NCBI GenBank assembly: GCA_934565855.1
Contig: CAKTIO010000003.1
Coordinates: 193,733-257,732 of the forward strand
From: an uncultured Dysosmobacter sp.
Lineage (GTDB): Bacteria; Bacillota; Clostridia; Oscillospirales; Oscillospiraceae
Length of the DNA: 64,000 nt
Direction: 5' to 3'
In this document: in pieces, positions 25,685 through 33,574 of the stretch
Numbering within the stretch: the stretch's first letter is position 1
Layout of the letters: every line of letters starts with the position of its first letter
Made by a program: the position numbers and the translations under genes
The notes under the pieces: model-generated
What the model was told of the DNA's origin: nothing
The model's input: only the letters and a program-made list of their open reading frames with translations
Database searches by the model: none

Positions 25685-25731
25685 TAAAAACGGCGGGCTG
25701 GCAACAAATATCTGCCAAGCCCGCCGTTTTT
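25685..25731. terminator. Bidirectional terminator
   Basis: AAAACGGCGGGCT and AGCCCGCCGTTTTT form the stem, flanked by A and T runs that serve the convergent anti-sigma and msrC genes. Confidence 0.9.
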
Positions 25732-25740
25732 CAAGCATCC

Positions 25741-26217
25741 TTATTCCTTGGCAGACAGCTGCCAGCGGCTCCAGTCGCAGTGGTTTTCCAGCAGAACGAC
25801 CAGTTCCTGCAGGAATTGCTGATCCCGCGCTGTAAACCGTCCCACAGTGGGGCTGTCCAGATCCAGCACGCCAAGGACCCTGCCATGAGCATGGATCGGC
25901 ACTACGATTTCCGCGTTGGATGCGCTGTCACAGGCAATGTGTCCCGGAAAGAGATGCACATTTTCCACCCGCTGCACGGCGTCCTCCGCTGCCGCGGTCC
26001 CACAAACACCCCGTCCCACCGCAATGCGGATGCAGGCGGGCTTTCCCTGAAACGGTCCCAGCAGGAGGGAACCACCCTCCATCAGATAGAATCCTGCCCA
26101 GTTCAGGTCCGGAAGCTGGGTATACAGCAGGGCGGAAAGGTTGGACAGGCAGGGAAGGGGATGAGTCTCTCCTTCCAGCAGGGCTGCCGCCTGCTGGAGC
26201 AGGCATTCATAGTTCAT
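25741..26217 (-). CDS. msrC: Free methionine-(R)-sulfoxide reductase (GAF domain)
   Basis: The 158-residue GAF-domain enzyme reduces free methionine-R-sulfoxide. It carries the family motifs NWAGFYL, the cysteines of ACIRIAVGRGVCGTAA, and HIACDSASNAEIVVPI followed by LGVLDLDSP. All three expected cysteines are present (about residues 62, 72 and 96). It is the second gene after the tyrosine recombinase, 19 bp behind it, with its own AAGGAG site. It protects against oxidants. Confidence 0.92.
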   Translation of the reverse strand: MNYECLLQQAAALLEGETHPLPCLSNLSALLYTQLPDLNWAGFYLMEGGSLLLGPFQGKPACIRIAVGRGVCGTAAAEDAVQRVENVHLFPGHIACDSASNAEIVVPIHAHGRVLGVLDLDSPTVGRFTARDQQFLQELVVLLENHCDWSRWQLSAKE

Positions 26218-26236
26218 GGTAAACGCTCCTTGTTTT

Positions 26237-27268
26237 TTATTCTGTGTCCTTCTGATGCTTTTTCGCCCGGCTCATGGGATTCGCCCGGCTTGCCGTGCGC
26301 AGCATATCATCGGTGCAGTGGGTATACAGCTGCGTGGTAGATAGGTTCGCGTGCCCCAGCACCTCCTGGATCGTGCGGACATCCACACCGTTTTGCAGCA
26401 TCAGCGTGGCGGAGGTGTGCCGCAGCTTGTGGGGACTATAGGGCTGCAAGCCGGCAGACAGCATGGTTTTCCGAACCAGATGCTCCACCGCCTTGACGCT
26501 CATGCAGCCGTGCTTGCGAGAAAGAAACAGGGCATCCCGCGCCTGCGGCGTGGGCGCGTAGGTTTTCTCCCGAATGGCAAGATAATCCTCTAATGCTTCC
26601 ACACAGGCGTCCGACAGATACACCATCCGCTGTTTTCCGCCCTTGCCCGTTACCCGCAGAAAGGTCTGGGTCTGGTCGAACCGGAGGTCAGATATCCGGA
26701 TGCCTACCAGCTCGGACACCCGCAGCCCGCAGGACAGTAGCAGTAAGATCATGGCATAATCCCGGTCCTCGTTGATCCCGCTGACAGCGTCCAGCAGACG
26801 AAAGCTTTCTTCCTCCGTCAGATACTCAGGTAAACGTTTTCGTTTTTTTGGCAGAACGACACCTACTGTGGGGTCCTTGTCAATGACCTCCACAATATTA
26901 TACAGGTAGTGGAAAAAGGACGACAGGCTGGAAAATTTCCTCAATACAGTGGCGACCGTCACGCCGCAGGTCTCCGAAACAGAACCCTCCCGGACGATGC
27001 GCTGACTGCGCAGATAGTCAATGTAAAGGTTGATATCCGTCCTGCGGATATTCTGAATAAACTCCAAAGAGATATCCCGGATATCGATTTGGTCGAATGG
27101 AAGCTCTGGCGGGACCGCGCCGCGTTCCTGTTTCATAAACCGGAAGAATGTCCGCAGGTCCAGATAGTATTCATGAACGGTTTTCCCGGAACGATCCAAA
27201 TTCAAGTCAATGTACCGCAAAAAGTCATTGACCAGCACAGGCGCTTCCGGCAGTGCGGAAAACGGCAT
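26237..27268 (-). CDS. XerC/D-like tyrosine recombinase
   Basis: The ATG at 27268 follows TGGAGG; a TTG at 27286 is less likely. The 343-residue protein has a SAM-like core-binding domain (residues 10-125) and a catalytic domain with the full set of residues: Arg in SCGLRVSEL, Lys in VTGKGGKQR, His/Arg in HKLRHTSAT, His in VLGHANLS and the tyrosine of TTQLYTH. Size and layout fit XerC/XerD or a relative. It is not next to integrase-type mobile genes. A large inverted repeat lies just upstream and may be a regulatory or recombination site. Confidence 0.88.
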   Translation of the reverse strand: MPFSALPEAPVLVNDFLRYIDLNLDRSGKTVHEYYLDLRTFFRFMKQERGAVPPELPFDQIDIRDISLEFIQNIRRTDINLYIDYLRSQRIVREGSVSETCGVTVATVLRKFSSLSSFFHYLYNIVEVIDKDPTVGVVLPKKRKRLPEYLTEEESFRLLDAVSGINEDRDYAMILLLLSCGLRVSELVGIRISDLRFDQTQTFLRVTGKGGKQRMVYLSDACVEALEDYLAIREKTYAPTPQARDALFLSRKHGCMSVKAVEHLVRKTMLSAGLQPYSPHKLRHTSATLMLQNGVDVRTIQEVLGHANLSTTQLYTHCTDDMLRTASRANPMSRAKKHQKDTE

Positions 27269-27339
27269 GAAGTAAAACACCTCCAATGAGCTGACACGGC
27301 AGAAAAAGACCGGCTGCCGGATTAGCGCAGATGATTCTT

Positions 27340-27368
27340 ATGGTATCACGGAATGTCTAATTGCGCAA
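27340..27368 (-). promoter_or_regulatory. Putative promoter of the recombinase-msrC operon
   Basis: On the minus strand TTGCGC (27363-27368) and TACCAT (27340-27345) are 17 bases apart, with TGA forming an extended -10. Confidence 0.5.
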
Positions 27369-27372
27369 GCTT

Positions 27373-27406
27373 AAAATGTCACAAAATTTACATTTTGCGA
27401 CATTTT
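27373..27406. repeat. Near-perfect 15-bp inverted repeat upstream of the recombinase
   Basis: AAAATGTCACAAAAT (27373-27387) and ATTTTGCGACATTTT (27392-27406) are inverted copies with one mismatch around TTAC. The site lies directly upstream of the putative -35 box. It lacks a terminator T tract relative to any gene end. The rest of the 318-base gap 27269-27586 is AT-rich, and I see nothing else convincing in it. Confidence 0.75.
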
Positions 27407-27586
27407 GTAAGTGCAACAGTCTACTTACTCCCCGACCTCCACAACGCTTCTTTTTGGTGTGCTGGCGACCATACTCTGACCTGATTGCAATAATATGGTA
27501 AAGTGCCATATGAAACGGCTTTTCTCGTATTTATATATTTATAAAAAACCATTTCATATAGTCCCCGTATTTTTGATTTGCACAAA

Positions 27587-28897
27587 TCACAGCAGCGCGT
27601 GGCGGATGTTTTCCTGAAGCTGTCTGAACAATTCCTGAAAGCATTGAATTTGCTCTTGTGTAAAGCTGCTAAACATAACAGCCTGATAGTCCTTCTGCGC
27701 AATGCTCAGATCTTCTAAAACCGGCTGTGCCGCTGGCAGCAGTGTGGCAGTCAGGTCCTTTTCTCCCTCCGGCAGACGGGCTTCCTCCCATTGCAGCAAT
27801 CCGTGGCTGCTGAGCCGCTGCAAAGCGGCGTAGAAATCCCCTCTGGAGAGATTCAGAAAATCCATAACCTCTTTTCGGCTGGCGCGTCCTGTCTTCTGGC
27901 TCAATCCCAGCAGGACATATGCCTCTGGAAGCGTCAGCCCGTTTTTCAGGGCAGCGGTTTCCATACAGCGGTCCAGCAGCTTCCGCTGGCGGAAGGAATC
28001 CGCCAGGATTCCCTGCTCGGACAAGCTGTCTGGACTGATTTGAATCCGTTCATTTCCCAGCTTTTTTCCACCCACCAGCGGAACCACTGCACCGTCCTTG
28101 GCGGCGTCAATGAGATAACGATAGACCTTCAGGCGGCTCTTTTCATATTCCTCGTCATCCAATACGGTTTTGAAAAACTGATTATAGTATTCAAACACCG
28201 TCAGCTTCATTTTAATGGTCCGGGAAATGCTGATGCCCTGCGTGGAAACCAGAGAGCCCTTGGTTTTTACATAATAGTAGATGGGAATTTGCAGAGCATA
28301 AAACCGCTCACAGCGGCGGATATACTCCAGATTGAACATGAAATCCTCGCACCAGCTGATTTCCGGATTCATGCGGAGATGATAGCGCTCCACGATTTCC
28401 CGGCGGTAGAGCTTATTCCACAGGACTCCGTAGTAATAGTCCGCCGGGTTTTCCATCATATGGGCGGAGAATTCCTCCCGGGTCAGGACGGTGTCCTCGT
28501 CAATGTCCCCCTTGTGGGATACCCGCTCGCCTACCACCCGGTAAAAATCCGCAATGACCATGCCGCAGCGGTGTGTCTCTGCCGCCCGGACCAGAGAGCT
28601 GGTGGCATCCGGCGTGATCCAGTCATCGCTGTCCAAAAACTGAAGATAGGTTCCCTGTGCATGGTCCAACCCTGTGTTGCGGGCGCTGGAAACGCCAGAA
28701 TTTTCTTTGTGGATCACCCGGAGCCGTTGATCCTGCCGGGCATATTCCTCACAGATGGCACCGGAGTTATCTGTACTGCCGTCGTCGATCAACAGCAGCT
28801 CAAAATCCGGGTACGTCTGCGCCAAAATGCTGTCGATACACCGGCGAAGTGTTTTTTCCGCGTTATAAACCGGTACAATGATGCTGACCATGCACAT
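27587..28897 (-). CDS. Family 2 glycosyltransferase fused to a MarR-type winged-helix domain
   Basis: The 436-residue protein starts as a GT-A glycosyltransferase: VSIIVPVYNAEKTLRRCIDS at residues 4-23, LLIDDGSTDNSG near 35-46 and the DxD-like FLDSDDW near 87-93. Residues 155-220 resemble the acceptor part. From about residue 305 to the end it changes to a MarR-like domain: LTLPEAYVLLGLSQKTGRAS, LNLSRGDFYAALQRLSSHGL, a wing, and the C-terminal SFTQEQIQCFQELFRQLQEN helix. This combination is unusual. It may be a regulated glycosyltransferase or a gene fusion. The start follows AGGAGG by eight bases. It is a single gene. Confidence 0.82.
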   Translation of the reverse strand: MCMVSIIVPVYNAEKTLRRCIDSILAQTYPDFELLLIDDGSTDNSGAICEEYARQDQRLRVIHKENSGVSSARNTGLDHAQGTYLQFLDSDDWITPDATSSLVRAAETHRCGMVIADFYRVVGERVSHKGDIDEDTVLTREEFSAHMMENPADYYYGVLWNKLYRREIVERYHLRMNPEISWCEDFMFNLEYIRRCERFYALQIPIYYYVKTKGSLVSTQGISISRTIKMKLTVFEYYNQFFKTVLDDEEYEKSRLKVYRYLIDAAKDGAVVPLVGGKKLGNERIQISPDSLSEQGILADSFRQRKLLDRCMETAALKNGLTLPEAYVLLGLSQKTGRASRKEVMDFLNLSRGDFYAALQRLSSHGLLQWEEARLPEGEKDLTATLLPAAQPVLEDLSIAQKDYQAVMFSSFTQEQIQCFQELFRQLQENIRHALL

Positions 28898-29112
28898 AAA
28901 AGGTTCCTCCTGTTAAGCAACCCTGTCCGGTAACCAGACAGGGCTGTGAATGCGGTGGGGATAGCGCCGCCGGATACCGCAGGCGCGGAGCAATGGATAA
29001 AGTGGATTGCCTGTCCGTCTCCGGCGCACACGATGCAGGCGGTTGATAAGGCGGCTGCAAAAAGCCGGATTTCCCGCGTCATGCGTGCGGAGCGTCTGCT
29101 TTCTGCCGCCCT

Positions 29113-29652
29113 TTAAAGGATTTTCAGAATTTCTTCCGGTTCCTTCCGCTTCGGCTTAACCGCCTCCGCCGTGCCATATCCCACGGCGATGATGGCGCCG
29201 ACGCGCTCATTTTCCGGAATTTGCAGCACGGCACGGACCTTCTCCGCATCCCGGATGCCGGTGATGAGAGTGTCCAGTCCCAGCTCCTTTGCCTTCAGCA
29301 CAAACAGCATGTTGTGCAGCCCCATATCATAATAGCCCCAACCGTTTCCGGCTTCGTTCTCCGGCTCTCCGGTTGCCTTGTTATAGCCGGAACGGTTCTC
29401 TACAAAGGTGGTGACCACCAGTGCCGCACCGTGGGTGTTTTTAATATTAAAAGCGGGCAGGCACTCCTCTGCCAGCTTCTGGCGCATCTCGTCCGACAAA
29501 ACGGCGTAATACCGCGCTGTCTGCGAATTTTTCCAGGACGGAGCCTGGATGGCAGCCTCTACCAGTTGGCGGATCTGCTCCTCCGTGACCTTTTTTGTAT
29601 CATCGTAGGAGCGGATGCTCCGTCTGGCTTCGATCAATTTCTGAAATTCCAT
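29113..29652 (-). CDS. Nitroreductase family protein
   Basis: The ATG at 29652 is preferred to a TTG at 29661. The 179-residue flavoprotein has the FMN-binding motif ARRSIRSYDD near the start. It also has the substrate/FMN segment PSWKNSQTARYY and the C-terminal VGAIIAVGYGTAEAVKPKRK. Such enzymes reduce nitro compounds, quinones or enals with NAD(P)H. Asn/Gly-rich positions 105-115 (GNGWGYYDMGLHNM) match the family's dimer helix. It is a single gene with its own promoter. Confidence 0.9.
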   Translation of the reverse strand: MEFQKLIEARRSIRSYDDTKKVTEEQIRQLVEAAIQAPSWKNSQTARYYAVLSDEMRQKLAEECLPAFNIKNTHGAALVVTTFVENRSGYNKATGEPENEAGNGWGYYDMGLHNMLFVLKAKELGLDTLITGIRDAEKVRAVLQIPENERVGAIIAVGYGTAEAVKPKRKEPEEILKIL

Positions 29653-29710
29653 TTGCTTCAACCTCTTTCAGCACGGATTCAGCGGTCCTGCCGCTGCAAA
29701 ATACGAGTTC

Positions 29711-29739
29711 AGTATAGCAACTCTCCCCAGTCGAAACAA
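29711..29739 (-). promoter_or_regulatory. Promoter of the nitroreductase gene
   Basis: On the minus strand TTGTTT (29734-29739) and TATACT (29711-29716) are spaced by 17 bases. Confidence 0.55.
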
Positions 29740-29787
29740 CCGCTTTATGTAGAAATTCACAATTTTTTTATAGATCAACGCCGCAGT

Positions 29788-29827
29788 AAAAAAACGCCGG
29801 ACCACCTCTTCTCACAGGTGGTCCGGC
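29788..29827 (-). terminator. Terminator after the DUF4179 anti-sigma gene
   Basis: GCCGGACCACCT (29796-29807) and AGGTGGTCCGGC (29816-29827) form a perfect 12-bp stem, followed on the minus strand by GTTTTTTT. Confidence 0.9.
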
Positions 29828-29833
29828 AATTCT

Positions 29834-31006
29834 TTATTTGGTCAGCGGGATCTCCTTTCCTCCGATGCGAAAGCTGAAAAACTGCGCTTTATTCAGCGGC
29901 AGCTCAAACTCATACAGCGCGTGAATATTCACCTCGCCATCCTCCTGCTCTCCTCCGCCGCCGGAGGAAAAGCCGGTATACAGTGCGGTGCCGCCGTCTC
30001 TCATGCAGATCTCCACAGCCGGCAGCAGCTCATACAATCGGTCCTCAAACTCCCTCGGGCAGTGCAGATCGATACTGACGGACAGGGCAGAAATACAGAT
30101 ACGGTCAATAGTAAAGGTGCAGTCCTCCAGCTGCACGGTCTTCTGTCCCTCCAGAACCGTGCCGCCATCAAATTTCAGCGTAATGGGAATGGTCCACTTA
30201 CCGGGGATCAGCACAACGTCCTCTGCAATCGTGTCCCTGTCGCCGCTCCACTTCTGGTAGCCAAAATCCTCAAAAACAATATCACAGGAGCGCGCCAGCC
30301 CGGCAGAATTTTTGCTGGAGCGGAAAATCAACAGCAGCTGGTTGTCCTCCAGATCATTGTCCTCATTTGGATAAATGAACGATGTTTCACTGCTGCCGGA
30401 ATCAAAAAAGGAACCGCTGGTGTTCAGGAATGCCGCCGGTGCCACCGTATCTCCGCCCAGTGCCTCTTCCACCGGCTGCATATCCAGCACAGTGATCTTC
30501 ACCGCCGCCAGAGCGTTCTCCCCCTCTGAAACGGCGTCCAGCAGTTCAAAGCGGAAGTGTTCATCCTCGACCACTGTACCCAGCTTGCAGGCTCCGCCAT
30601 CCATCTCCTGAACCTGGTCGATATCCGCAATGCCGCTGTATTCCGTCGCCCAGGGGCTGCTTTCAAACATATGGCGGAAAAAATCTCCGCCCCGCAGGGC
30701 ATAGGCAGCGGCGGTGCCTGTCAGCAGCAGGATCAAAGCGGCGGCAGTCGCTCCCTGCAGGCAGTGCCTCCAGCGGAAGGGACGGACCTCCGGTGCAGGT
30801 CGTTTTTCCTTCTCCGGTGTGATCCGGCTGCGGCGCTCGTAGCCAAAGGGATCCGCCAGCATCCGGCGCATCCGTTTCGCCTGATGCCGCGAGGGACGGT
30901 CCTTCCGGCGGTGCGGTCCCTCCTTTTGCGCCATCTCCTGATAATCCTCTTCCAAGGCTTCTGACAGCGCGGTGCGCAGCATGGCGTCAAATACAGAGTC
31001 GTCCAT
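29834..31006 (-). CDS. DUF4179-type anti-sigma factor
   Basis: The 390-residue protein has a cytoplasmic N-terminal segment (residues 1-80, MDDSVFDAMLRTALSEALEE), one membrane segment (HCLQGATAAALILLLTGTAA, about 81-100) and a beta-rich extracytoplasmic domain typical of DUF4179 anti-sigma proteins. Its start lies within the end of the ECF sigma gene (20-base overlap), so the pair is translationally coupled. The signal that releases the sigma factor is not readable. Confidence 0.85.
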   Translation of the reverse strand: MDDSVFDAMLRTALSEALEEDYQEMAQKEGPHRRKDRPSRHQAKRMRRMLADPFGYERRSRITPEKEKRPAPEVRPFRWRHCLQGATAAALILLLTGTAAAYALRGGDFFRHMFESSPWATEYSGIADIDQVQEMDGGACKLGTVVEDEHFRFELLDAVSEGENALAAVKITVLDMQPVEEALGGDTVAPAAFLNTSGSFFDSGSSETSFIYPNEDNDLEDNQLLLIFRSSKNSAGLARSCDIVFEDFGYQKWSGDRDTIAEDVVLIPGKWTIPITLKFDGGTVLEGQKTVQLEDCTFTIDRICISALSVSIDLHCPREFEDRLYELLPAVEICMRDGGTALYTGFSSGGGGEQEDGEVNIHALYEFELPLNKAQFFSFRIGGKEIPLTK

Positions 31007-31523
31007 CCAGATACCCCTCCTTTCTCAACTGATCGATCAGCATCCTTCGTCCCCGGAAAATACGGGTCTTCACCGCACTTTCCGTCAGCTCCATCTCCTC
31101 GGCGATCTCCCGAAGGCTCCACTCCGCGACAAAGCGCAGCTCCAGGACCCGGCGGTAATCCTGCGGCATCTGGCGGATCACTGCCACCAGCGCCTGAAAC
31201 TCGCCCTCGTCTGCGGGAATGGACGGTTCCCAGGAGGGATCCTCCAGAGAGACCTCCCGCTTTTCCCGCCGCAGCATGTCCAGCGCAGTGTTTTTCAGCA
31301 CCACCGCCAGCCAGCTGGAAAGACTGTCCTCCGTTTTTCCCCGCAGCTGCTCAAAGTGGCGGATCAGCTTCATAAACGTGTCATGTACGGCGTCCTCTGC
31401 CTGGGGTCCCGGACCCAGCAGATGTGCCGCCATCCGGCTCAGCTTTGTATAGTTCAGCTGGTACAGTCTGGAAAATATCTCTTTATCCGGATCGTTTTCC
31501 AGCATCATGGTATACAAGAGCAA
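30987..31523 (-). CDS. ECF-type sigma-70 family RNA polymerase sigma factor
   Basis: The 178-residue protein has region 2 (AEDAVHDTFMKLIRHFEQL) and region 4 (PQDYRRVLELRFVAEWSLRE and LTESAVKTRIFRGRRMLID). A TTG at 31523 has GGGGGTGGG at normal distance; the ATG pair at 31508/31505 is the alternative start. It overlaps the DUF4179 anti-sigma gene. An ECF-like promoter upstream suggests that it drives its own transcription. Confidence 0.87.
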   Translation of the reverse strand: MLLYTMMLENDPDKEIFSRLYQLNYTKLSRMAAHLLGPGPQAEDAVHDTFMKLIRHFEQLRGKTEDSLSSWLAVVLKNTALDMLRREKREVSLEDPSWEPSIPADEGEFQALVAVIRQMPQDYRRVLELRFVAEWSLREIAEEMELTESAVKTRIFRGRRMLIDQLRKEGYLDGRLCI

Positions 31524-31555
31524 TTACCCACCCCCTTATTTTCTTCTCTGTATAG

Positions 31556-31583
31556 AAAACGTTTGAACAGGGCAAATGGTTTC
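31556..31583 (-). promoter_or_regulatory. Putative ECF-dependent autoregulatory promoter
   Basis: On the minus strand GAAACC (31578-31583) and CGTTTT (31556-31561) are separated by 16 bases, as in ECF promoters with an AAC-type -35 and CGT-type -10. A sigma-A reading of the same region is weaker. Confidence 0.5.
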
Positions 31584-31666
31584 AGGAAAAAGAATATCCG
31601 ACTGGAAATTTTTCTCTACTCCATTTTATAGCATACTTTCCAACTGCGTACAAGGTTTGCTCCATA

Positions 31667-31704
31667 GAGAAAACCCACCGCGGTACGGATGGTATCACGG
31701 TGGG
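31667..31704 (-). terminator. Terminator after hcp
   Basis: CCCACCG (31674-31680) and CGGTGGG (31698-31704) pair; on the minus strand TTTTCTC follows. Confidence 0.65.
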
Positions 31705-31719
31705 CAGAAGCTCCTGATT

Positions 31720-33315
31720 TTATTTTAACAGCTGCTTCAGATCCTCCTCCGGCGTGGTGATGGGAGCAATGCCGTAATGCTCCACCAGATAGTTCAGCAC
31801 ATTGGGCGAGAGAAATGCGGGAAGCGTGGGGCCCAGCCGGATATTCTGAATACCCAGATGCAGCAGAGTCAGCAGAATGCAGACAGCCTTCTGCTCATAC
31901 CACGACAGCACCATGGATAGCGGAAGCTCATTGACCCCGCAGTCGAAGGCTTTTGCCAGTGCCAGGGCAATCTGAATGGCACTGTAGGCATCGTTGCACT
32001 GTCCAATATCCATCAGGCGTGGCAAGCCGCCGATGGTGCCAAGCTCCAGATCATTGAACCGGTATTTTCCGCAAGCCAGCGTCAGCACCACTGTATCCGG
32101 CGGTGTCTGCTTTACGAATTCCGTGTAGTAGTTCCGACCGGGGCGCGCGCCATCGCAGCCGCCGACCAGGAAGAAATGCCGGATGGCTCCGGTCTTTACC
32201 GCCTCCACCACCTGGTCTGCTGCGCTCAATACCGCGCCGTGGGCAAATCCGGTCATTACGGTATGCCCGCCGTTGATCCCGGTAAACGCCTGGTCCTCGG
32301 TGTAGCCGCCCAGTTCCAGTGCCTTTTCGATCACCGGCGTGAAGTCCTTGTCCTCTCCGATGTGCTGAAGCGCGGGATAGGATACCAGCGCTGTGGTAAA
32401 CACCCGGTCCGCGTAGCTCGCCTTCGGCGGCATCAGGCAGTTGGTGGTAAACAACACCGGAGCGGGGATGTCCGCAAACTCCTTCTGCTGGTTCTGCCAT
32501 GCCGTGCCGAAATTGCCCTTGAGCTGGGCATACCTTTTTAGCTCCGGATATCCGTGGGCAGGCAGCATTTCACCATGGGTGTAAACGGAAACTCCTTTCC
32601 CCTCTGTCTGCTCTAAAAGCAGCTTCAGATCATGCAGGTCGTGACCGGAGACCACGATGAACGGTCCCTTTTCCACTGTCAGCGGCACCGTGGTCGGCAC
32701 GGGTGTGCCATATGCCCTGGTGTTTGCCCGATCCAGCAGCTCCATGCAACGGAGATTCTTTTCTCCAACCTCCATAACGGTGGACAGCAGATCCTCCATG
32801 CTCCAATCCTCACCGATGGCAAACAGTGCCTTGGCAAAGAAACGGTTCACCTCTTCATCCATGTGTCCCAGCACCATTGCATGATATGCGTACGCTGCCA
32901 TGCCGCGCACGCCGAACAAAATCAGAGCTTTGAGACTGCGCACATCCTCCTGTGCTGTCCAGAGCTGTTCCATGTCGTAGTCGTCATTGTGTCCGCAGCT
33001 GGCGGCACAGGTCAGGCAGTTTGGCACCAGCCGCGCCTTTTCCTCCCGCACCCGGTGGATCATGTCCCGGATGGTATCCTCATTAAAATTCACATTGGTG
33101 ACAGTGGTGAACAGTCCCTCGATCATCAGCCGCCAGGTGTCCTGCGTAATTTGAAGATTCCCGTCCGTTGCCCGCGCCAGACCTATCAACGCTCCCGTCA
33201 GCTCGTCCTGGAGCTGCGCAGCTCCGGCGCTTTTGCCGCACACTCCCATTCCTCCGGTGCAGCCGGTACACCCGGCGGTCTGCTCACACTGAAAGCAAAA
33301 CATTTGTTGTTCCAT
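31720..33315 (-). CDS. hcp: Hybrid-cluster protein / hydroxylamine reductase
   Basis: The 531-residue protein has the N-terminal four-cysteine cluster CFQCEQTAGCTGC...GVCGK. It also has the hybrid-cluster ligands in order: His in VVSGHDLHDL, Glu in THGEMLPAHG, and Cys in TTNCLMPP, VGGCDGARPG and LACGKYRFND. Glu/Lys are seen in the C-terminal SWYEQKAV. It reduces nitric oxide or hydroxylamine in anaerobes and is usually induced by nitrosative stress. No hcr reductase gene or obvious NO-responsive operator is adjacent. It is probably monocistronic. Confidence 0.95.
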   Translation of the reverse strand: MEQQMFCFQCEQTAGCTGCTGGMGVCGKSAGAAQLQDELTGALIGLARATDGNLQITQDTWRLMIEGLFTTVTNVNFNEDTIRDMIHRVREEKARLVPNCLTCAASCGHNDDYDMEQLWTAQEDVRSLKALILFGVRGMAAYAYHAMVLGHMDEEVNRFFAKALFAIGEDWSMEDLLSTVMEVGEKNLRCMELLDRANTRAYGTPVPTTVPLTVEKGPFIVVSGHDLHDLKLLLEQTEGKGVSVYTHGEMLPAHGYPELKRYAQLKGNFGTAWQNQQKEFADIPAPVLFTTNCLMPPKASYADRVFTTALVSYPALQHIGEDKDFTPVIEKALELGGYTEDQAFTGINGGHTVMTGFAHGAVLSAADQVVEAVKTGAIRHFFLVGGCDGARPGRNYYTEFVKQTPPDTVVLTLACGKYRFNDLELGTIGGLPRLMDIGQCNDAYSAIQIALALAKAFDCGVNELPLSMVLSWYEQKAVCILLTLLHLGIQNIRLGPTLPAFLSPNVLNYLVEHYGIAPITTPEEDLKQLLK

Positions 33316-33511
33316 ATGAAATCTCCTTTTCGGATCGTATTCTCAAAATCTCCGCGCGGATTCCCAGCGCGGCTCCCGGTTATGCTGAGATTGTAATACG
33401 GACCGCGCCATTCGTCTGTTGGATTTCCAACGAAAGCGCGTTCCAATTTTTTCATTTTTCTATCCGGAGTTTGTTCATACGCTTATGCTTTGCAGCGCAC
33501 AGCCGTCCTAT

Positions 33512-33554
33512 ACAAAAAACCGCGCCAGCCCAGCAGCTTGCCGGACTGACGCGG
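33512..33554 (-). terminator. Terminator of the SLH surface protein gene
   Basis: CCGCGCCAGCCC (33520-33531) and GGACTGACGCGG (33543-33554) form an imperfect stem. TTTTTT follows on the minus strand. Confidence 0.8.
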
Positions 33555-33574
33555 TCAACGTTATGAAATACTAT

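Noticed and set aside
27373..27406. The inverted repeat as the chromosomal dif site
   Set aside because: Arm sequence and the four-base centre do not match known dif sequences, and nothing in the window shows a replication terminus; kept only as a candidate regulatory or recombination site.
28946..29116. A 56-codon open frame on the plus strand between the glycosyltransferase and nitroreductase genes
   Set aside because: It has only a GTG start, no binding site and ends inside the convergent nitroreductase gene.
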